Source: Klenkia soli (lineage in GTDB: Bacteria; Actinomycetota; Actinomycetes; Mycobacteriales; Geodermatophilaceae). Taken from it: a stretch of DNA of 64,000 bases. The number at the start of each line of letters is the position of its first letter. Position 1 is the stretch's first letter. Below the pieces are notes generated by a model that searched no databases, was not told where the DNA came from, and saw only the letters and a program-made list of their open reading frames with translations. A program made the position numbers and the translations under genes. The stretch is from assembly GCF_900103975.1 (NCBI RefSeq), contig NZ_FNIR01000001.1, forward strand, positions 248,001 through 312,000, read 5' to 3'. Of the stretch, positions 17,296 through 28,914 are shown piece by piece.

Positions 17296-18146
17296 CGCTG
17301 CGAGACCCCGGGCGGCGGCGGGGGCCCCAGCCAACCGGGCCGGTTCTGCCCGCGCGGTGCGGGCGCGCGGCCCCGCGACCCGTCGGCGGCGGCCTGCACC
17401 AGTGCCGGCAACCAGGCCGGGCGGGCGTCGAGCCGGGCCAGCAGCTGGGCCACGTACCGCTCGCGGGTCACTGCCGCCGGCTCGGCCTCGGGCCCGCGGA
17501 GCCAGGCGTCGGGCACCAGGGAGAGCACCCGCTCGAGCAGCGGACGGGTCACCCGCGGGCCCAGCTCGGCGTCGGCGGCCCGGACGTCGGGGTGGGACTC
17601 GACCAGTGCGTGCTGGCTCGCGTCGTAGACCCGCTCGACCGCCGCCGGCGCGCCGGGCCAGTGGTGGTGGAAGGTCAGCGCGGCGCCGTGGTCGATGAGC
17701 TGGAGCCGGCCGTGCCAGAAGAGCATGTTCGGGTTCCGCCACGAGCGGTCGACGTTGCCGACGAGGGCGTCGAACCAGAGCACCCGGCCGGCGAGCTCGG
17801 GGGCGACGTCCGGGCCCTGGGCCGAGAAGTCCAGCGCGCCGGGCAGGTAGTCCATGCCCAGGTTGGTGCCGGCGGAGTGCTTCAGCAGCTCCTGCACCTC
17901 CTGGTCGGGCTCGCCCACCGCGAGCTCGGGGGCGACGTCGACGGTGACCAGCGCCGGCACCGGCAGGGCCAGCGCCCGGGCGAGCTCGCCGCAGACCACC
18001 TCGGCGGCCAGCACCGGCACCCCCTGGCCGGCCGCGCGCCACTTCACGACGTAGGTGCCCAGGTCGTCGGCCTCGACCAGCCCGGGCAGGGACCCGCCCT
18101 CGCGCAGGGGGAGGACGTAGCGGGTGGCGGTGACGGCGGGGAGCAC
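17292..18146 (-). CDS. HipA-like kinase family protein
   Basis: This 284-aa protein has the core of a HipA/PI3K-like kinase: a Lys in the N-lobe (YVVKWRAAGQG) and the catalytic segment WFDALVGNVDRSWRNPNML, with the D and N residues that bind ATP and metal. The IDHGA motif, near residue 165, corresponds to the DFG-type metal motif. It lacks the N-terminal HipA subdomain and the HipB partner of the classic toxin-antitoxin system. Its partner is instead DUF3037, overlapping by 4 bp. A TAGCCT element lies 10 bp upstream of the GTG start. The target (tRNA synthetase, other protein or small molecule) is unknown. Confidence 0.85.
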   Translation of the reverse strand: MLPAVTATRYVLPLREGGSLPGLVEADDLGTYVVKWRAAGQGVPVLAAEVVCGELARALALPVPALVTVDVAPELAVGEPDQEVQELLKHSAGTNLGMDYLPGALDFSAQGPDVAPELAGRVLWFDALVGNVDRSWRNPNMLFWHGRLQLIDHGAALTFHHHWPGAPAAVERVYDASQHALVESHPDVRAADAELGPRVTRPLLERVLSLVPDAWLRGPEAEPAAVTRERYVAQLLARLDARPAWLPALVQAAADGSRGRAPAPRGQNRPGWLGPPPPPGVSQR

Positions 18147-18171
18147 AGTGCCCGGCAGGCTACCGGGGCCC

Positions 18172-18177
18172 TACCGT
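18172..18177 (+). promoter_or_regulatory. -10 element of a leaderless promoter for the M1 peptidase gene
   Basis: TACCGT ends six bases before the ATG at 18184. There is no ribosome site, which fits a leaderless transcript. A minus-strand TAGCCT for the HipA-like gene is at 18162-18157, so this 37-bp gap is a divergent promoter. Confidence 0.5.
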
Positions 18178-18183
18178 GCAGCC

Positions 18184-19587
18184 ATGCCCCGCCGCCCGCT
18201 CCTGGTCGTCGGCTCCCTCGTCGTCCTGACCGCCTGCAGCACCGCGGTGCTGCGCCCGCTCCCCGTGGTGGGGGCCACCGGCATCGGGGACCCGTACTAC
18301 CCCGGCGACGGCAACGGCGGCTACGACGTCGACGCCTACGACCTGGACATCGGCTACGACCCGGCCACCGATGTGCTCACCGGCACCGCGACCATCACCG
18401 CCCGGACCACCGACGCCCCGTTGGCGAGCTTCTCCCTGGACCTGGTCGGGCTCGACGTCGCCGACGTCCGGGTCGACGGCACCCCGGTCGAGGTCACCCG
18501 GGACGGCGACGAGCTGGTCGTCGACCGCGGCCAGGTGGTGGTCGACGGCGGGTTCACCGTCCGCGTCGAGTACTCCGGCGTGCCCGAACCGGTGCAGGAC
18601 GGCCCCGGCGAGTCCGGCGTGGTGACCACCGACGACGGCGTCCTGGTGGTCGGGCAGCCCGACGTCGCGGCCACCTGGTTCCCGGTCAACGACCACCCCA
18701 GCGACGCCGCCGCGGTGCAGCTGTCGGTCACGGTGCCGCAGGACCTCGTGGCGGTCTCCAACGGGGAGCTGGTCGAGCGCGGCGACCCGGTGGACGGTGC
18801 GCGCACCTGGGTGTGGCGCAGCGACGAACCGATGGCCCCGTACCTGGTGACGCTCGCCGTCGGCGACTTCGACCTGACCGAGCGGGAGGTCGACGGCATC
18901 ACCTTCCGGGACGCCGTCGCCGCCGGGCTCACCGACCGCCGCGCGGAGAACGCCCGCGCCGCGCTGGACCGGCAACCGGAGATCCTGGGCTTCCTCGCCG
19001 GCATGTTCGGGTCGCCGTACCCGTTCACCGAGGCCGGCGGCATCGTCACGGCGTCCTCGTTGGGTTTCGCCCTGGAGACGCAGACCCGGCCGATCTACGC
19101 CCAGGACTTCTTCGGCTCCGCCTCGGAGGCCGAGCTGGTCGTGGTGCACGAGCTGGCCCACCAGTGGACCGGTGACGACCTGCGGCTGGACCGCTGGCGC
19201 GACATCTGGCTCAACGAGGGCTTCGCCACCTACGCCGAGTGGGCGTGGACCGAGGCCCAGGGCGGCGAGACCGTCGCCGAGCAGCTCGCCGACGTGCTCG
19301 GGACCCCGGCCGACGACGAGTTCTGGGAGCAGGCCATCGGCGACCCGGGCCCCGCCGGCGACGAGCTGTTCAGCGAGCAGGTCTACGTGCGCGGCGCGGC
19401 CACGCTGGCTGCGCTGCGGGCCGAGATGGGCGACGACGCCTTCGCCGAGCTGCTGTCGCGGTGGACCACCGAGCACGCCGGCCAGGCGGTCACCACCGCG
19501 GAGTTCACCGACCTGGCCACCGAGGTGGCGGGCACCGACCTCACCGGCTTCTTCGACTCCTGGCTCGGCACGGGCAAGCCGGCATGA
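18184..19587 (+). CDS. M1 family zinc metallopeptidase lipoprotein
   Basis: This is a 467-aa secreted aminopeptidase-like protein. It has a short signal with lipobox LTAC (cysteine near residue 19). An N-terminal beta-saddle domain (DAYDLDIGYDPATDVLTGTA) precedes the thermolysin-like catalytic domain with HELAH at 322-326 and the third zinc ligand E345 in NEGFATY. The usual GAMEN exopeptidase motif is replaced by SLGFALETQTRP, as in a subgroup of actinobacterial M1 enzymes. It is shorter than aminopeptidase N because the C-terminal helical domain is absent. ATG 18184 was chosen over an upstream frame start for its -10 spacing and signal peptide. Confidence 0.92.
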   Translation: MPRRPLLVVGSLVVLTACSTAVLRPLPVVGATGIGDPYYPGDGNGGYDVDAYDLDIGYDPATDVLTGTATITARTTDAPLASFSLDLVGLDVADVRVDGTPVEVTRDGDELVVDRGQVVVDGGFTVRVEYSGVPEPVQDGPGESGVVTTDDGVLVVGQPDVAATWFPVNDHPSDAAAVQLSVTVPQDLVAVSNGELVERGDPVDGARTWVWRSDEPMAPYLVTLAVGDFDLTEREVDGITFRDAVAAGLTDRRAENARAALDRQPEILGFLAGMFGSPYPFTEAGGIVTASSLGFALETQTRPIYAQDFFGSASEAELVVVHELAHQWTGDDLRLDRWRDIWLNEGFATYAEWAWTEAQGGETVAEQLADVLGTPADDEFWEQAIGDPGPAGDELFSEQVYVRGAATLAALRAEMGDDAFAELLSRWTTEHAGQAVTTAEFTDLATEVAGTDLTGFFDSWLGTGKPA

Positions 19588-19603
19588 GCCGACACTGGAC
19601 CGG

Positions 19604-20131
19604 GTGCACCCCGACCTCGCCGCGCTGACCGACGCCCCGTTCACCTACGCCGAGGTGGGCGCCACCCGCACCGGCGACCTGCCGGCGGGGGTGCACGTCG
19701 TCCGGCGGCGGGCCGTCGTGGGGCAGGGCGACGCCGCGTTCGCCCGCGCCGTGGCCGCGGTGTTCGACTGGGCGCCGCAGCGGCACGCCGGGCTGCGGGT
19801 GCGGGCCAGCGGGCCGGCCAGCGAGCCCGGGGCCGTCGTCCTCATGACCGCGGGCCGGCCGCCGCTGGGGCTGCGCATCCCGTGCCGGGTGGTCTGGTCG
19901 GTCACCGAGGGCGACCGGCAGGGCTACGCCTACGGCACCATGCCCGGGCACCCGGAGAGCGGCGAGGAGTCCTTCGTCGTCCGCCGCGACGGCGCGGACG
20001 TGGTGTTCGAGATGGTCGCCTTCTCGCGGCTGGCGACCCGGGCCGCCCGGCTGGGCGGCCCGGTCAGCCGGGTCCTGCAGTCGATCGCGCTCACCCGCTA
20101 CACCGGCGCGGTGCGGCGCGCCGCCCGCTGA
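19604..20131 (+). CDS. DUF1990 family protein
   Basis: This 175-aa protein has the family pattern FTYAEVGATRTGDLPAGVHVVRR at the N-terminus, the central VVWSVTEGDRQGYAYGTMPGHPESGEESFVV and a C-terminal SRVLQSIALTRYTGAVRR. DUF1990 proteins have a lipocalin/SRPBCC-like fold with no settled function. The start is uncertain: no ATG or good ribosome site exists, and GTG at 19604 gives the family's usual length. It follows the M1 peptidase by 16 bp and converges with the reductase gene at 20136. Confidence 0.85.
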   Translation: MHPDLAALTDAPFTYAEVGATRTGDLPAGVHVVRRRAVVGQGDAAFARAVAAVFDWAPQRHAGLRVRASGPASEPGAVVLMTAGRPPLGLRIPCRVVWSVTEGDRQGYAYGTMPGHPESGEESFVVRRDGADVVFEMVAFSRLATRAARLGGPVSRVLQSIALTRYTGAVRRAAR

Positions 20132-20146
20132 ACGCTCAGGCGGCGC
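20118..20146. terminator. Candidate overlapping hairpin between convergent genes
   Basis: An 8-bp GC stem (20118-20125 with 20139-20146, 13-base loop) covers the ends of both the DUF1990 and reductase genes. It could terminate in both directions, but the evidence is only the repeat. Confidence 0.35.
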
Positions 20147-20828
20147 TGGGGCCGAACCGCTCGACCCGGACGGCGGACGGGGCGAACCCCATGCCGACGA
20201 GCAGCTGGCTCGCCGACTCCGCGAACCCGGAGGACCCGCACACGAACGCCGTCTGGCCCTCCTCCCACAGCGGGAGCAGGTCCACCGCGGTCAGCCGCGC
20301 CGGCGGACGGACGCCGTGCGCCTCACGGGTGAGGACGACGACCGCGCCGGCCGCCAGCAGCTCGTCGGCGTAGGGCAGCTCCGCCAGCGTGCGGGCCGAC
20401 ACGGCCACCCGCAGCAGGTCGAGCCGGTCGGTGGCCACCGCGTGCCGGACCATCGCCACGAGCGGCACCACGCCGGTGCCCCCGCCGACCAGCAGCGCGG
20501 GGGTCTCCCCGTCCCAGGCGAACCAGCCGCCGATCGGCCCGCGCACCTCGAGGGTGTCCCCCGGCTCGGCGACGTCGGCGAGGTAGGTGGACACCTCGCC
20601 GTCGTCCAACCGCTCGACGAACAGCTCGACCAGCGGGTCCGACGGCGCCGAGGCCACCGAGTAGGACCGCTGCGCGGTGTAGCCGTCCTCGGCGGTCAGC
20701 CGCACCACGTAGTGCTGGCCGGGCAGGTGGTCGACCCGGTCGGCGACGTCCAGCCGGAGCTGGACCGACCGGGCGATCGGCCGCTTGAGCCCGGCGATCG
20801 TCGCCGTCGTCCAGGGGCCGACGGTCAT
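20136..20828 (-). CDS. Ferredoxin--NADP reductase-like flavoprotein (partner of molybdopterin oxidoreductase)
   Basis: This 230-aa protein has an FAD-binding beta barrel (motif RSYSVAS near residue 58) and an NAD(P)-binding half (VGGGTGVVPLVAMVRHA; the C-terminal CGSSGFAES). It has no 2Fe-2S domain. It would pass electrons between NAD(P)H and the adjacent sulfite-oxidase-like protein. The ATG at 20828 overlaps the TGA of that gene, so the two are translationally coupled. The much longer open frame upstream is an alternative reading of the neighbour. Confidence 0.9.
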   Translation of the reverse strand: MTVGPWTTATIAGLKRPIARSVQLRLDVADRVDHLPGQHYVVRLTAEDGYTAQRSYSVASAPSDPLVELFVERLDDGEVSTYLADVAEPGDTLEVRGPIGGWFAWDGETPALLVGGGTGVVPLVAMVRHAVATDRLDLLRVAVSARTLAELPYADELLAAGAVVVLTREAHGVRPPARLTAVDLLPLWEEGQTAFVCGSSGFAESASQLLVGMGFAPSAVRVERFGPSAA

Positions 20829-21439
20829 GCGTCGCCCTGGTAGCGCTGCTGGCGCCACGGGTCGCCGCGGTCGTGGTAGCCGTTGCGCTCCCAGAAGCCC
20901 TGCTGGTCCCGCTTGAGGACGTCGAGCTTGGTCACCCACTTGGCGCTCTTCCAGAAGTACAGGTGCGGCACCAGCAGCCGCACCGGGCCACCGTGCTCGA
21001 TGCTCAGCGGCTGCCCGTCGAACTCCCAGACCAGCCAGGCCTTGCCGCCGACGAGGTCCTCGATCGGCAGGTTGGTCGTGTAGCCGGACTTCGAGGTGGC
21101 CATCACGAAGGCGCCCTCGGTCGTGGGGCGGGCGACGTCCCACAGCGAGTCCAGCGAGACCCCGGCGAACCGGGTGTCGAACTTCGACCACGTGGTCACG
21201 CAGTGGATGTCGCCGCGGTACTCGCTGGCCGGCAGGGCGTGCACGCCGGCCCAGTCCCAGGTCGTGGGGTTCTCCACCTTCCCGGCCACCGTGATGCTCC
21301 AGGTCTCGGGGCTGATCCGCGGTGTGGGCTCGGCGGTCAGCACGGGCCAGTCGGCGCCGACGTCGTACTGGCCGGGGGGCAGCCGGGGGTCGCGGGCGGG
21401 GCGGCTGCGGCCGAGGAAACCTCGGGTGGGTCCGGGCAC
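20825..21439 (-). CDS. Sulfite oxidase-like molybdopterin-dependent oxidoreductase, cytoplasmic
   Basis: This 204-aa protein has the oxidoreductase molybdopterin-binding domain: a PETWSITVAGKVENP region and the Mo-ligand cysteine in YRGDIHCVTTWS. FAVSLDSL-like and SGYTTNLP segments follow, then the LLVPHLYFWKSAKWV motif. It lacks the C-terminal dimerisation domain of animal sulfite oxidase and has no Tat signal, so it is probably cytoplasmic, unlike MsrP/YedY. GTG at 21439 is preceded by GAAGGAGG. Its substrate is unknown. The overlapping reductase gene implies an NAD(P)H-linked reaction. Confidence 0.88.
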   Translation of the reverse strand: MPGPTRGFLGRSRPARDPRLPPGQYDVGADWPVLTAEPTPRISPETWSITVAGKVENPTTWDWAGVHALPASEYRGDIHCVTTWSKFDTRFAGVSLDSLWDVARPTTEGAFVMATSKSGYTTNLPIEDLVGGKAWLVWEFDGQPLSIEHGGPVRLLVPHLYFWKSAKWVTKLDVLKRDQQGFWERNGYHDRGDPWRQQRYQGDA

Positions 21440-21564
21440 GGTGGCCTCCTTCTCGGGTCGATCCGGGGAACACCGGGCGGGGGTCGATCGTTCCGACCGG
21501 TAAGGGTCACCTTGCATGAGACGTGTCACGCCGCGTTCATCTCGGTGTGACCTGTGCATGGTCG

Positions 21565-21570
21565 TACCGT
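21565..21570 (+). promoter_or_regulatory. -10 element of a leaderless sdhC promoter
   Basis: TACCGT is followed by seven bases and then the GTG at 21578. There is no ribosome site. This supports GTG 21578 as the sdhC start over the ATG at 21554, which would lie upstream of the transcript. Confidence 0.5.
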
Positions 21571-21577
21571 GGGCGGC

Positions 21578-22291
21578 GTGGCGACAGTGACGACGCAGCA
21601 GGCGGGGCCGCGCAAGGCCCCCAAGACCGGACGGTTCTCGTCCTCGGTCTTCAAGAAGTCCGTGATGGCCGTCTCCGGCATCATCTTCGTGCTCTACCTC
21701 ATCGCGCACATGGTGGGGAACCTGAAGGCGTTCGCCGGGGCGGACACCTTCAACCACTACTCGGAGTTCCTCCGCGAGCTGGGCGAGCCGATCCTCCCCC
21801 GCCTGACCGTGCTGACGATCATCCGCGTCGTCCTGCTGGTCGCGGTCGCCGCGCACATCTGGGCGGCCGTCTCGCTCTGGCGCCAGGCCAAGCGGGCCCG
21901 GCCGATCGGCTACGTGACCAAGAAGCGCGTGCAGCAGAGCTACGCCTCCCGCACGATGCGCTGGGGCGGGATCATCCTGATCCTCTTCATCATCTGGCAC
22001 ATCCTCGACCTCACCCTCGGTGCGGTGAACCCCGCCGGACGAGACTCGCTGCCCTACGGCCGACTGGTCGAGGGGTTCCAGAACCCGATCGTCACCATCT
22101 GGTACGCCGTCGCACTCGTCGTCCTCGGCTTCCACATCCGGCACGGCGTCTGGTCGGCCACCCAGACCCTGGGCCACAGCAACAAGCGGCGCGAGCGGGC
22201 CCTCAACATCTTCGCGACGGCCTTCGCCGTCGTGCTGATCGGCGGCTACCTGCTCATCCCGTTCTCGGTCCTCTTCGGCATCATCGACTGA
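21578..22291 (+). CDS. sdhC: Succinate dehydrogenase cytochrome b subunit (b558 type)
   Basis: This is the 237-aa membrane anchor of complex II. Hydrophobic segments with conserved histidines are visible ([45 protein letters not shown]), giving about five transmembrane helices and the ligands of two hemes. This is the single-subunit b558/fumarate-reductase-like type, so no separate SdhD is needed and none is present. It starts the sdhCAB operon, 13 bp before sdhA. It passes electrons to menaquinone in the cytoplasmic membrane. Confidence 0.94.
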   Translation: MATVTTQQAGPRKAPKTGRFSSSVFKKSVMAVSGIIFVLYLIAHMVGNLKAFAGADTFNHYSEFLRELGEPILPRLTVLTIIRVVLLVAVAAHIWAAVSLWRQAKRARPIGYVTKKRVQQSYASRTMRWGGIILILFIIWHILDLTLGAVNPAGRDSLPYGRLVEGFQNPIVTIWYAVALVVLGFHIRHGVWSATQTLGHSNKRRERALNIFATAFAVVLIGGYLLIPFSVLFGIID

Positions 22292-22304
22292 CAGGAGCAC
22301 CGCC

Positions 22305-24250
<1,946 letters not shown>

Positions 24251-24251
<1 letters not shown>

Positions 24252-25006
24252 TGCAACTGACCCTCAGGGTCTGGCGCCAGCCCTCCCCCGCCGTCAAGGG
24301 GAAGATGGCCAACTACCACCTGACCGACGTGTCCCCGGACATGTCGTTCCTGGAGATGCTCGACGTGCTCAACGAGCAGTTGATCCTCTCCGGCGAGGAG
24401 CCGGTGGCCTTCGACCACGACTGCCGCGAGGGCATCTGCGGCAGCTGCGGCCTGATGATCAACGGCATCGCGCACGGCCCGGAGCAGACCACCACGTGCC
24501 AGCTGCACATGCGGTCCTTCTCCGACGGCGACACCATCGACATCGAGCCGTGGCGCTCCGGGGGTTTCCCGGTCATCAAGGACCTCGTGGTCGACCGGTC
24601 CGCCTTCGACCGGATCATCTCGGCCGGCGGCTTCATCTCGGCCCCGACCGGCACGGCCCCGGACGCGCACGCCACCCCGGTGCCCAAGGTCGACGCGGAC
24701 GCCGCCTTCGACGCGGCCACCTGCATCGGCTGCGGCGCCTGCGTGGCCGCCTGCCCCAACGGCTCGGCGATGCTGTTCACCGCCGCCAAGGTGACCCACC
24801 TCGGCCTGCTCCCCCAGGGCCAGCCCGAGCGCGACACCCGCGTGGTGCGCATGGTCGCCCAGCAGGACGCCGAGGACTTCGGCGGCTGCACCAACATCGG
24901 CGAGTGCTCCGCGGTGTGCCCCAAGGGCATCTCCATGGAGACCATCTCGCGGCTGAACCACGACCTGCTCGGTGCCCTCCGCGCCGGCGGGGTGCCGACG
25001 AGCTGA
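24251..25006 (+). CDS. sdhB: Succinate dehydrogenase/fumarate reductase iron-sulfur subunit
   Basis: This 251-aa subunit carries electrons from FAD to the heme protein. It has the 2Fe-2S motif ([15 protein letters not shown] plus a later TTTCQLH), the 4Fe-4S motif [15 protein letters not shown] and the 3Fe-4S motif [14 protein letters not shown]. All cluster cysteines are present. The ATG at 24251 overlaps the sdhA stop. A rho-independent terminator follows at 25024-25057, ending the operon. Confidence 0.96.
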
Positions 25007-25023
25007 TCACCACGTAGTTCGGT

Positions 25024-25057
25024 AAGGGCGGTGGACCTCGGTGTCCACCGCCCTTTT
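25024..25057 (+). terminator. Rho-independent terminator after sdhB
   Basis: A perfect 13-bp stem (25024-25036 with 25043-25055, 6-base loop) runs into TTTT. It is the most classical terminator in the window. Confidence 0.9.
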
Positions 25058-25149
25058 CCGTCGTCCTGGACCGATTCGACGACGGATTCCCCATTCGGGC
25101 GTCATCGGTGCCACCATGGGGGGCCACCGACGACGTGAGGGGTTCTGCG

Positions 25150-26496
25150 ATGACCGACCTGCTCGACCAGACCGCGCTGCAGCAGCGCCGCCACCTGGTC
25201 ACCGAGATCCCCGGCCCGCGCTCGGTCGAGCTCATGGCCCGCCGCAACGCGGCGGTCTCGGCCGGGGTCGGCACGACGCTGCCGGTGTTCGTGGCCCGGG
25301 CCGGCGGCGGGGTGATCGAGGACGTCGACGGCAACACCCTCATCGACCTGGGCTCGGGCATCGCCGTGGTCAGCGTGGGCAACGCCGCGCCCCGGGTGGT
25401 CGAGGCCGTGCAGGCGCAGGTCGCCGACTTCACCCACACCTGCTTCATGGTCACGCCCTACGAGGGCTACGTGGCGGTCTGCGAGGCACTGGCCGAGCTG
25501 ACCCCCGGCGACCACGCGAAGAAGAGCGCGCTGTTCAACTCCGGCTCGGAGGCCGTGGAGAACGCGGTCAAGATCGCCCGGCACGCCACCGGCCGGCAGG
25601 GCGTCGTGGTCTTCGACCACGCCTACCACGGGCGCACCAACCTCACGATGGCCCTGACCGCGAAGAACATGCCCTACAAGCACCGCTTCGGACCCTTCGC
25701 CGGCGAGGTGTACCGGGTGCCGATGAGCTACCCCTACCGGGACGGGCTGTCCGGCGCCGACGCCGCGGCCCGCGCGATCTCCCAGATCGAGGTGCAGGTC
25801 GGGGCGGGCAACACTGCGGCGGTGCTGGTCGAGCCGGTGCAGGGCGAGGGCGGGTTCATCGAGCCGGCCCCGGGCTTCCTGACCGCGATCAGCGAGTGGT
25901 GCACCGCGAACGGCGTCGTGTTCATCGCCGACGAGATCCAGTCCGGGTTCTGCCGCACGGGCGAGTGGTTCGGCTGCGACGCCGAGGGCGTCGTCCCCGA
26001 CCTGGTCACCACCGCGAAGGGCATGGCCGGCGGTCTGCCGCTGGCGGCGGTGACCGGCCGCGCCGAGATCATGGACGCCGTCCACCCGGGCGGGCTGGGC
26101 GGCACCTACGGCGGCAACCCGGTGGCCTGCGCAGCCGCGCTGGGCTCGATCGCGACCATGCGCGAGGACGACCTGAACGGGGCGGCCCGGGCGATCGGCG
26201 AGCGCATGCTGCCCCGGCTCCGCGCGCTGGCCGAGCGGTTCCCGGCGGTCGGCGACGTCCGCGGGCGGGGCGCGATGATCGCCCTCGAGCTCGTGCGGCC
26301 GGGCACCACCGAGCCGGACGCCGCGCTGGCCGGCGCGGTCGCGAAGGCCTGCCACGCGCAGGGCGTCGTCGTCCTCACCGCCGGGTCCTACGGCAACGTG
26401 CTGCGCTTCCTGCCGCCGCTGGTCATCGGGCACGACCTGCTCGACGAGGCCCTCGACGTCATCGAGGCCGCCTTCGCCGAGGTGGCCGGGGCCTGA
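25150..26496 (+). CDS. gabT: 4-aminobutyrate--2-oxoglutarate transaminase
   Basis: This is a 448-aa class III PLP aminotransferase. It has the EDVDGNTLIDLGSGIAVVSVG N-terminal motif, the cofactor-contact segment NSGSEAVENAVKIAR and the PLP-binding DEIQSGFCRTG. The Schiff-base lysine is K290 in TTAKGMAGGLP. Overall it matches GabT-type enzymes, which convert GABA to succinic semialdehyde. Related omega-amino acid or ornithine-type transaminases are possible alternatives. ATG 25150 follows GAGGGG. No succinate-semialdehyde dehydrogenase gene lies next to it. Confidence 0.9.
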   Translation: MTDLLDQTALQQRRHLVTEIPGPRSVELMARRNAAVSAGVGTTLPVFVARAGGGVIEDVDGNTLIDLGSGIAVVSVGNAAPRVVEAVQAQVADFTHTCFMVTPYEGYVAVCEALAELTPGDHAKKSALFNSGSEAVENAVKIARHATGRQGVVVFDHAYHGRTNLTMALTAKNMPYKHRFGPFAGEVYRVPMSYPYRDGLSGADAAARAISQIEVQVGAGNTAAVLVEPVQGEGGFIEPAPGFLTAISEWCTANGVVFIADEIQSGFCRTGEWFGCDAEGVVPDLVTTAKGMAGGLPLAAVTGRAEIMDAVHPGGLGGTYGGNPVACAAALGSIATMREDDLNGAARAIGERMLPRLRALAERFPAVGDVRGRGAMIALELVRPGTTEPDAALAGAVAKACHAQGVVVLTAGSYGNVLRFLPPLVIGHDLLDEALDVIEAAFAEVAGA

Positions 26497-26504
26497 CCAC
26501 CCGG

Positions 26505-26558
26505 CTCGGCACGGATCCTTCGCATTCCCGTTGCGGAAGGCGGAGGATCCGCACCGAG
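26505..26558. terminator. Convergent terminator between gabT and formaldehyde dehydrogenase genes
   Basis: An imperfect inverted repeat (26505-26520 with 26544-26558, two mismatches) surrounds a smaller inner stem of TTCGCA/TGCGGAA. The two convergent genes end on either side of it. Confidence 0.6.
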
Positions 26559-26568
26559 GCCCGTCAGG

Positions 26569-27783
26569 TCAGCGCCGAACCGAGCCGTGCGGGTCGATCA
26601 CGTACTTCTGCGCGGCGCCCCTGTCGAAGTCCGCGTAGCCCTGCGGTGCGTCGTCCAGGCTGATCACGGTGGCGTTGACCGCCTTCGCGATCTGCACCTT
26701 GTCGGCCAGGATCGCCTTCATCAGCCCCAGGTTGTAGCGCATGACGGGGCACTGGCCGGTGGTGAACGAGATCGACTTCGCCCAGCCGGTGCCCAGGCTC
26801 AGCGACAGCGCACCCACCTTGGCCGCCTCGTCGATGCCGCCCGGGTCGCCGGTGACGTACAGCCCGGGGATGCCGATCGCCCCACCGGCGGCCGTCACCT
26901 CCATCAGCGAGTTCAGCACCGTGGCCGGGGCCTCGCCGGCGTCCGCACCGTGCCCGCGGGCCTCGAAGCCGACCGCGTCGACGGCGGCGTCGACCTCGGG
27001 CACCCCCAGCAGCTGCTCGAGCTGGTCCTGCGGGGAGCCCTTCGAGACGTCGACGGTCTCGCAGCCGAAGCTGCGGGCCTGGGCCAGCCGCTCCTCGTTG
27101 AGGTCGGCCACGACCACGACCGAGGCGCCGAGCAGCTGGGCCCCCACCGCCGCGGCCAGCCCGACCGGCCCGGCCCCGGCCACGTAGACCGTCGAACCGG
27201 GCTTGACCCCGGCGGTCACCGCGCCGTGGAAGCCGGTCGGGAAGATGTCGGACAGCATGGTCAGGTCGAGGACCTTCTCCATCGCCTGGTCCTTGTCGGG
27301 GAACCGCAGGAGGTTCCAGTCGGCGTACGGGATGGTCACGTACTCGGCCTGCCCGCCGACCCAGCCACCCATGTCCACGTAGCCGTAGGCCGCGCCCGGG
27401 CGGGCCGGGTTCACGTTCAGGCAGATGCCGGTCTTGCCCTCCTTGCAGTTCCGGCACCGCCCGCAGGCGATGTTGAACGGCACCGAGCACAGGTCCCCGA
27501 CCTCGATGAACTCGACGTCGCGGCCCTTCTCGACCACCTCGCCGAGGATCTCGTGGCCCAGGACCAGGTTCGGCGGAGCCGTCGTGCGGCCGCGGACCAT
27601 GTGCTGGTCGCTGCCGCAGATGTTGCTGGTGACCACCTTCAGGACCACGCCGTGCTCGAGCGTGCGCCCCACGTTGGCCGGGTTGACCCCCGGCCCGTCC
27701 TTGAGCTCCAGGCCCGGGTAGTCGATCGACTGCACCTCGACCTTGCCGGGTTCGATGTACGCCACGCCCCTGTTGCCAGCCAT
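26569..27783 (-). CDS. Formaldehyde dehydrogenase, glutathione-independent
   Basis: This is a 404-aa zinc-dependent medium-chain dehydrogenase of the Pseudomonas putida FdhA type. It has the catalytic zinc motif NICGSDQHMV (C56, H61), GHEILGEVVEKG, and the structural-zinc cysteines CGRCRNCKEGKTGIC. The Rossmann motif is AGAGPVGLAAAVGAQLLGAS. The long insertions typical of PFDH (PGLELKDGPGVNPANV, GGIDEAAKVGALSLSLG) distinguish it from ordinary alcohol dehydrogenases. It oxidises formaldehyde to formate with tightly bound NAD. ATG 27783 follows GAGGAG. It diverges from the dihydroxyacetone kinase operon. Confidence 0.93.
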   Translation of the reverse strand: MAGNRGVAYIEPGKVEVQSIDYPGLELKDGPGVNPANVGRTLEHGVVLKVVTSNICGSDQHMVRGRTTAPPNLVLGHEILGEVVEKGRDVEFIEVGDLCSVPFNIACGRCRNCKEGKTGICLNVNPARPGAAYGYVDMGGWVGGQAEYVTIPYADWNLLRFPDKDQAMEKVLDLTMLSDIFPTGFHGAVTAGVKPGSTVYVAGAGPVGLAAAVGAQLLGASVVVVADLNEERLAQARSFGCETVDVSKGSPQDQLEQLLGVPEVDAAVDAVGFEARGHGADAGEAPATVLNSLMEVTAAGGAIGIPGLYVTGDPGGIDEAAKVGALSLSLGTGWAKSISFTTGQCPVMRYNLGLMKAILADKVQIAKAVNATVISLDDAPQGYADFDRGAAQKYVIDPHGSVRR

Positions 27784-27904
27784 GCGTCTGCTCCTCGCTC
27801 CGGTCGTGCTCGCCGCACACCCGGTGCCCCCGACCCCGGACGCGCCTGACCCGTGCAGTGTGGCGCACCCCACAAGGGGGCTCGCCTCCTGCGGCGCGGA
27901 CCTC

Positions 27905-27910
27905 TAGCGT
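27905..27910 (+). promoter_or_regulatory. -10 element of a leaderless dhaK promoter
   Basis: TAGCGT is followed by eight bases and the GTG at 27919. The same hexamer and spacing occur before the citrate synthase start at 60939. Confidence 0.5.
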
Positions 27911-27918
27911 CCTGTTCC

Positions 27919-28910
<992 letters not shown>

Positions 28911-28914
<4 letters not shown>

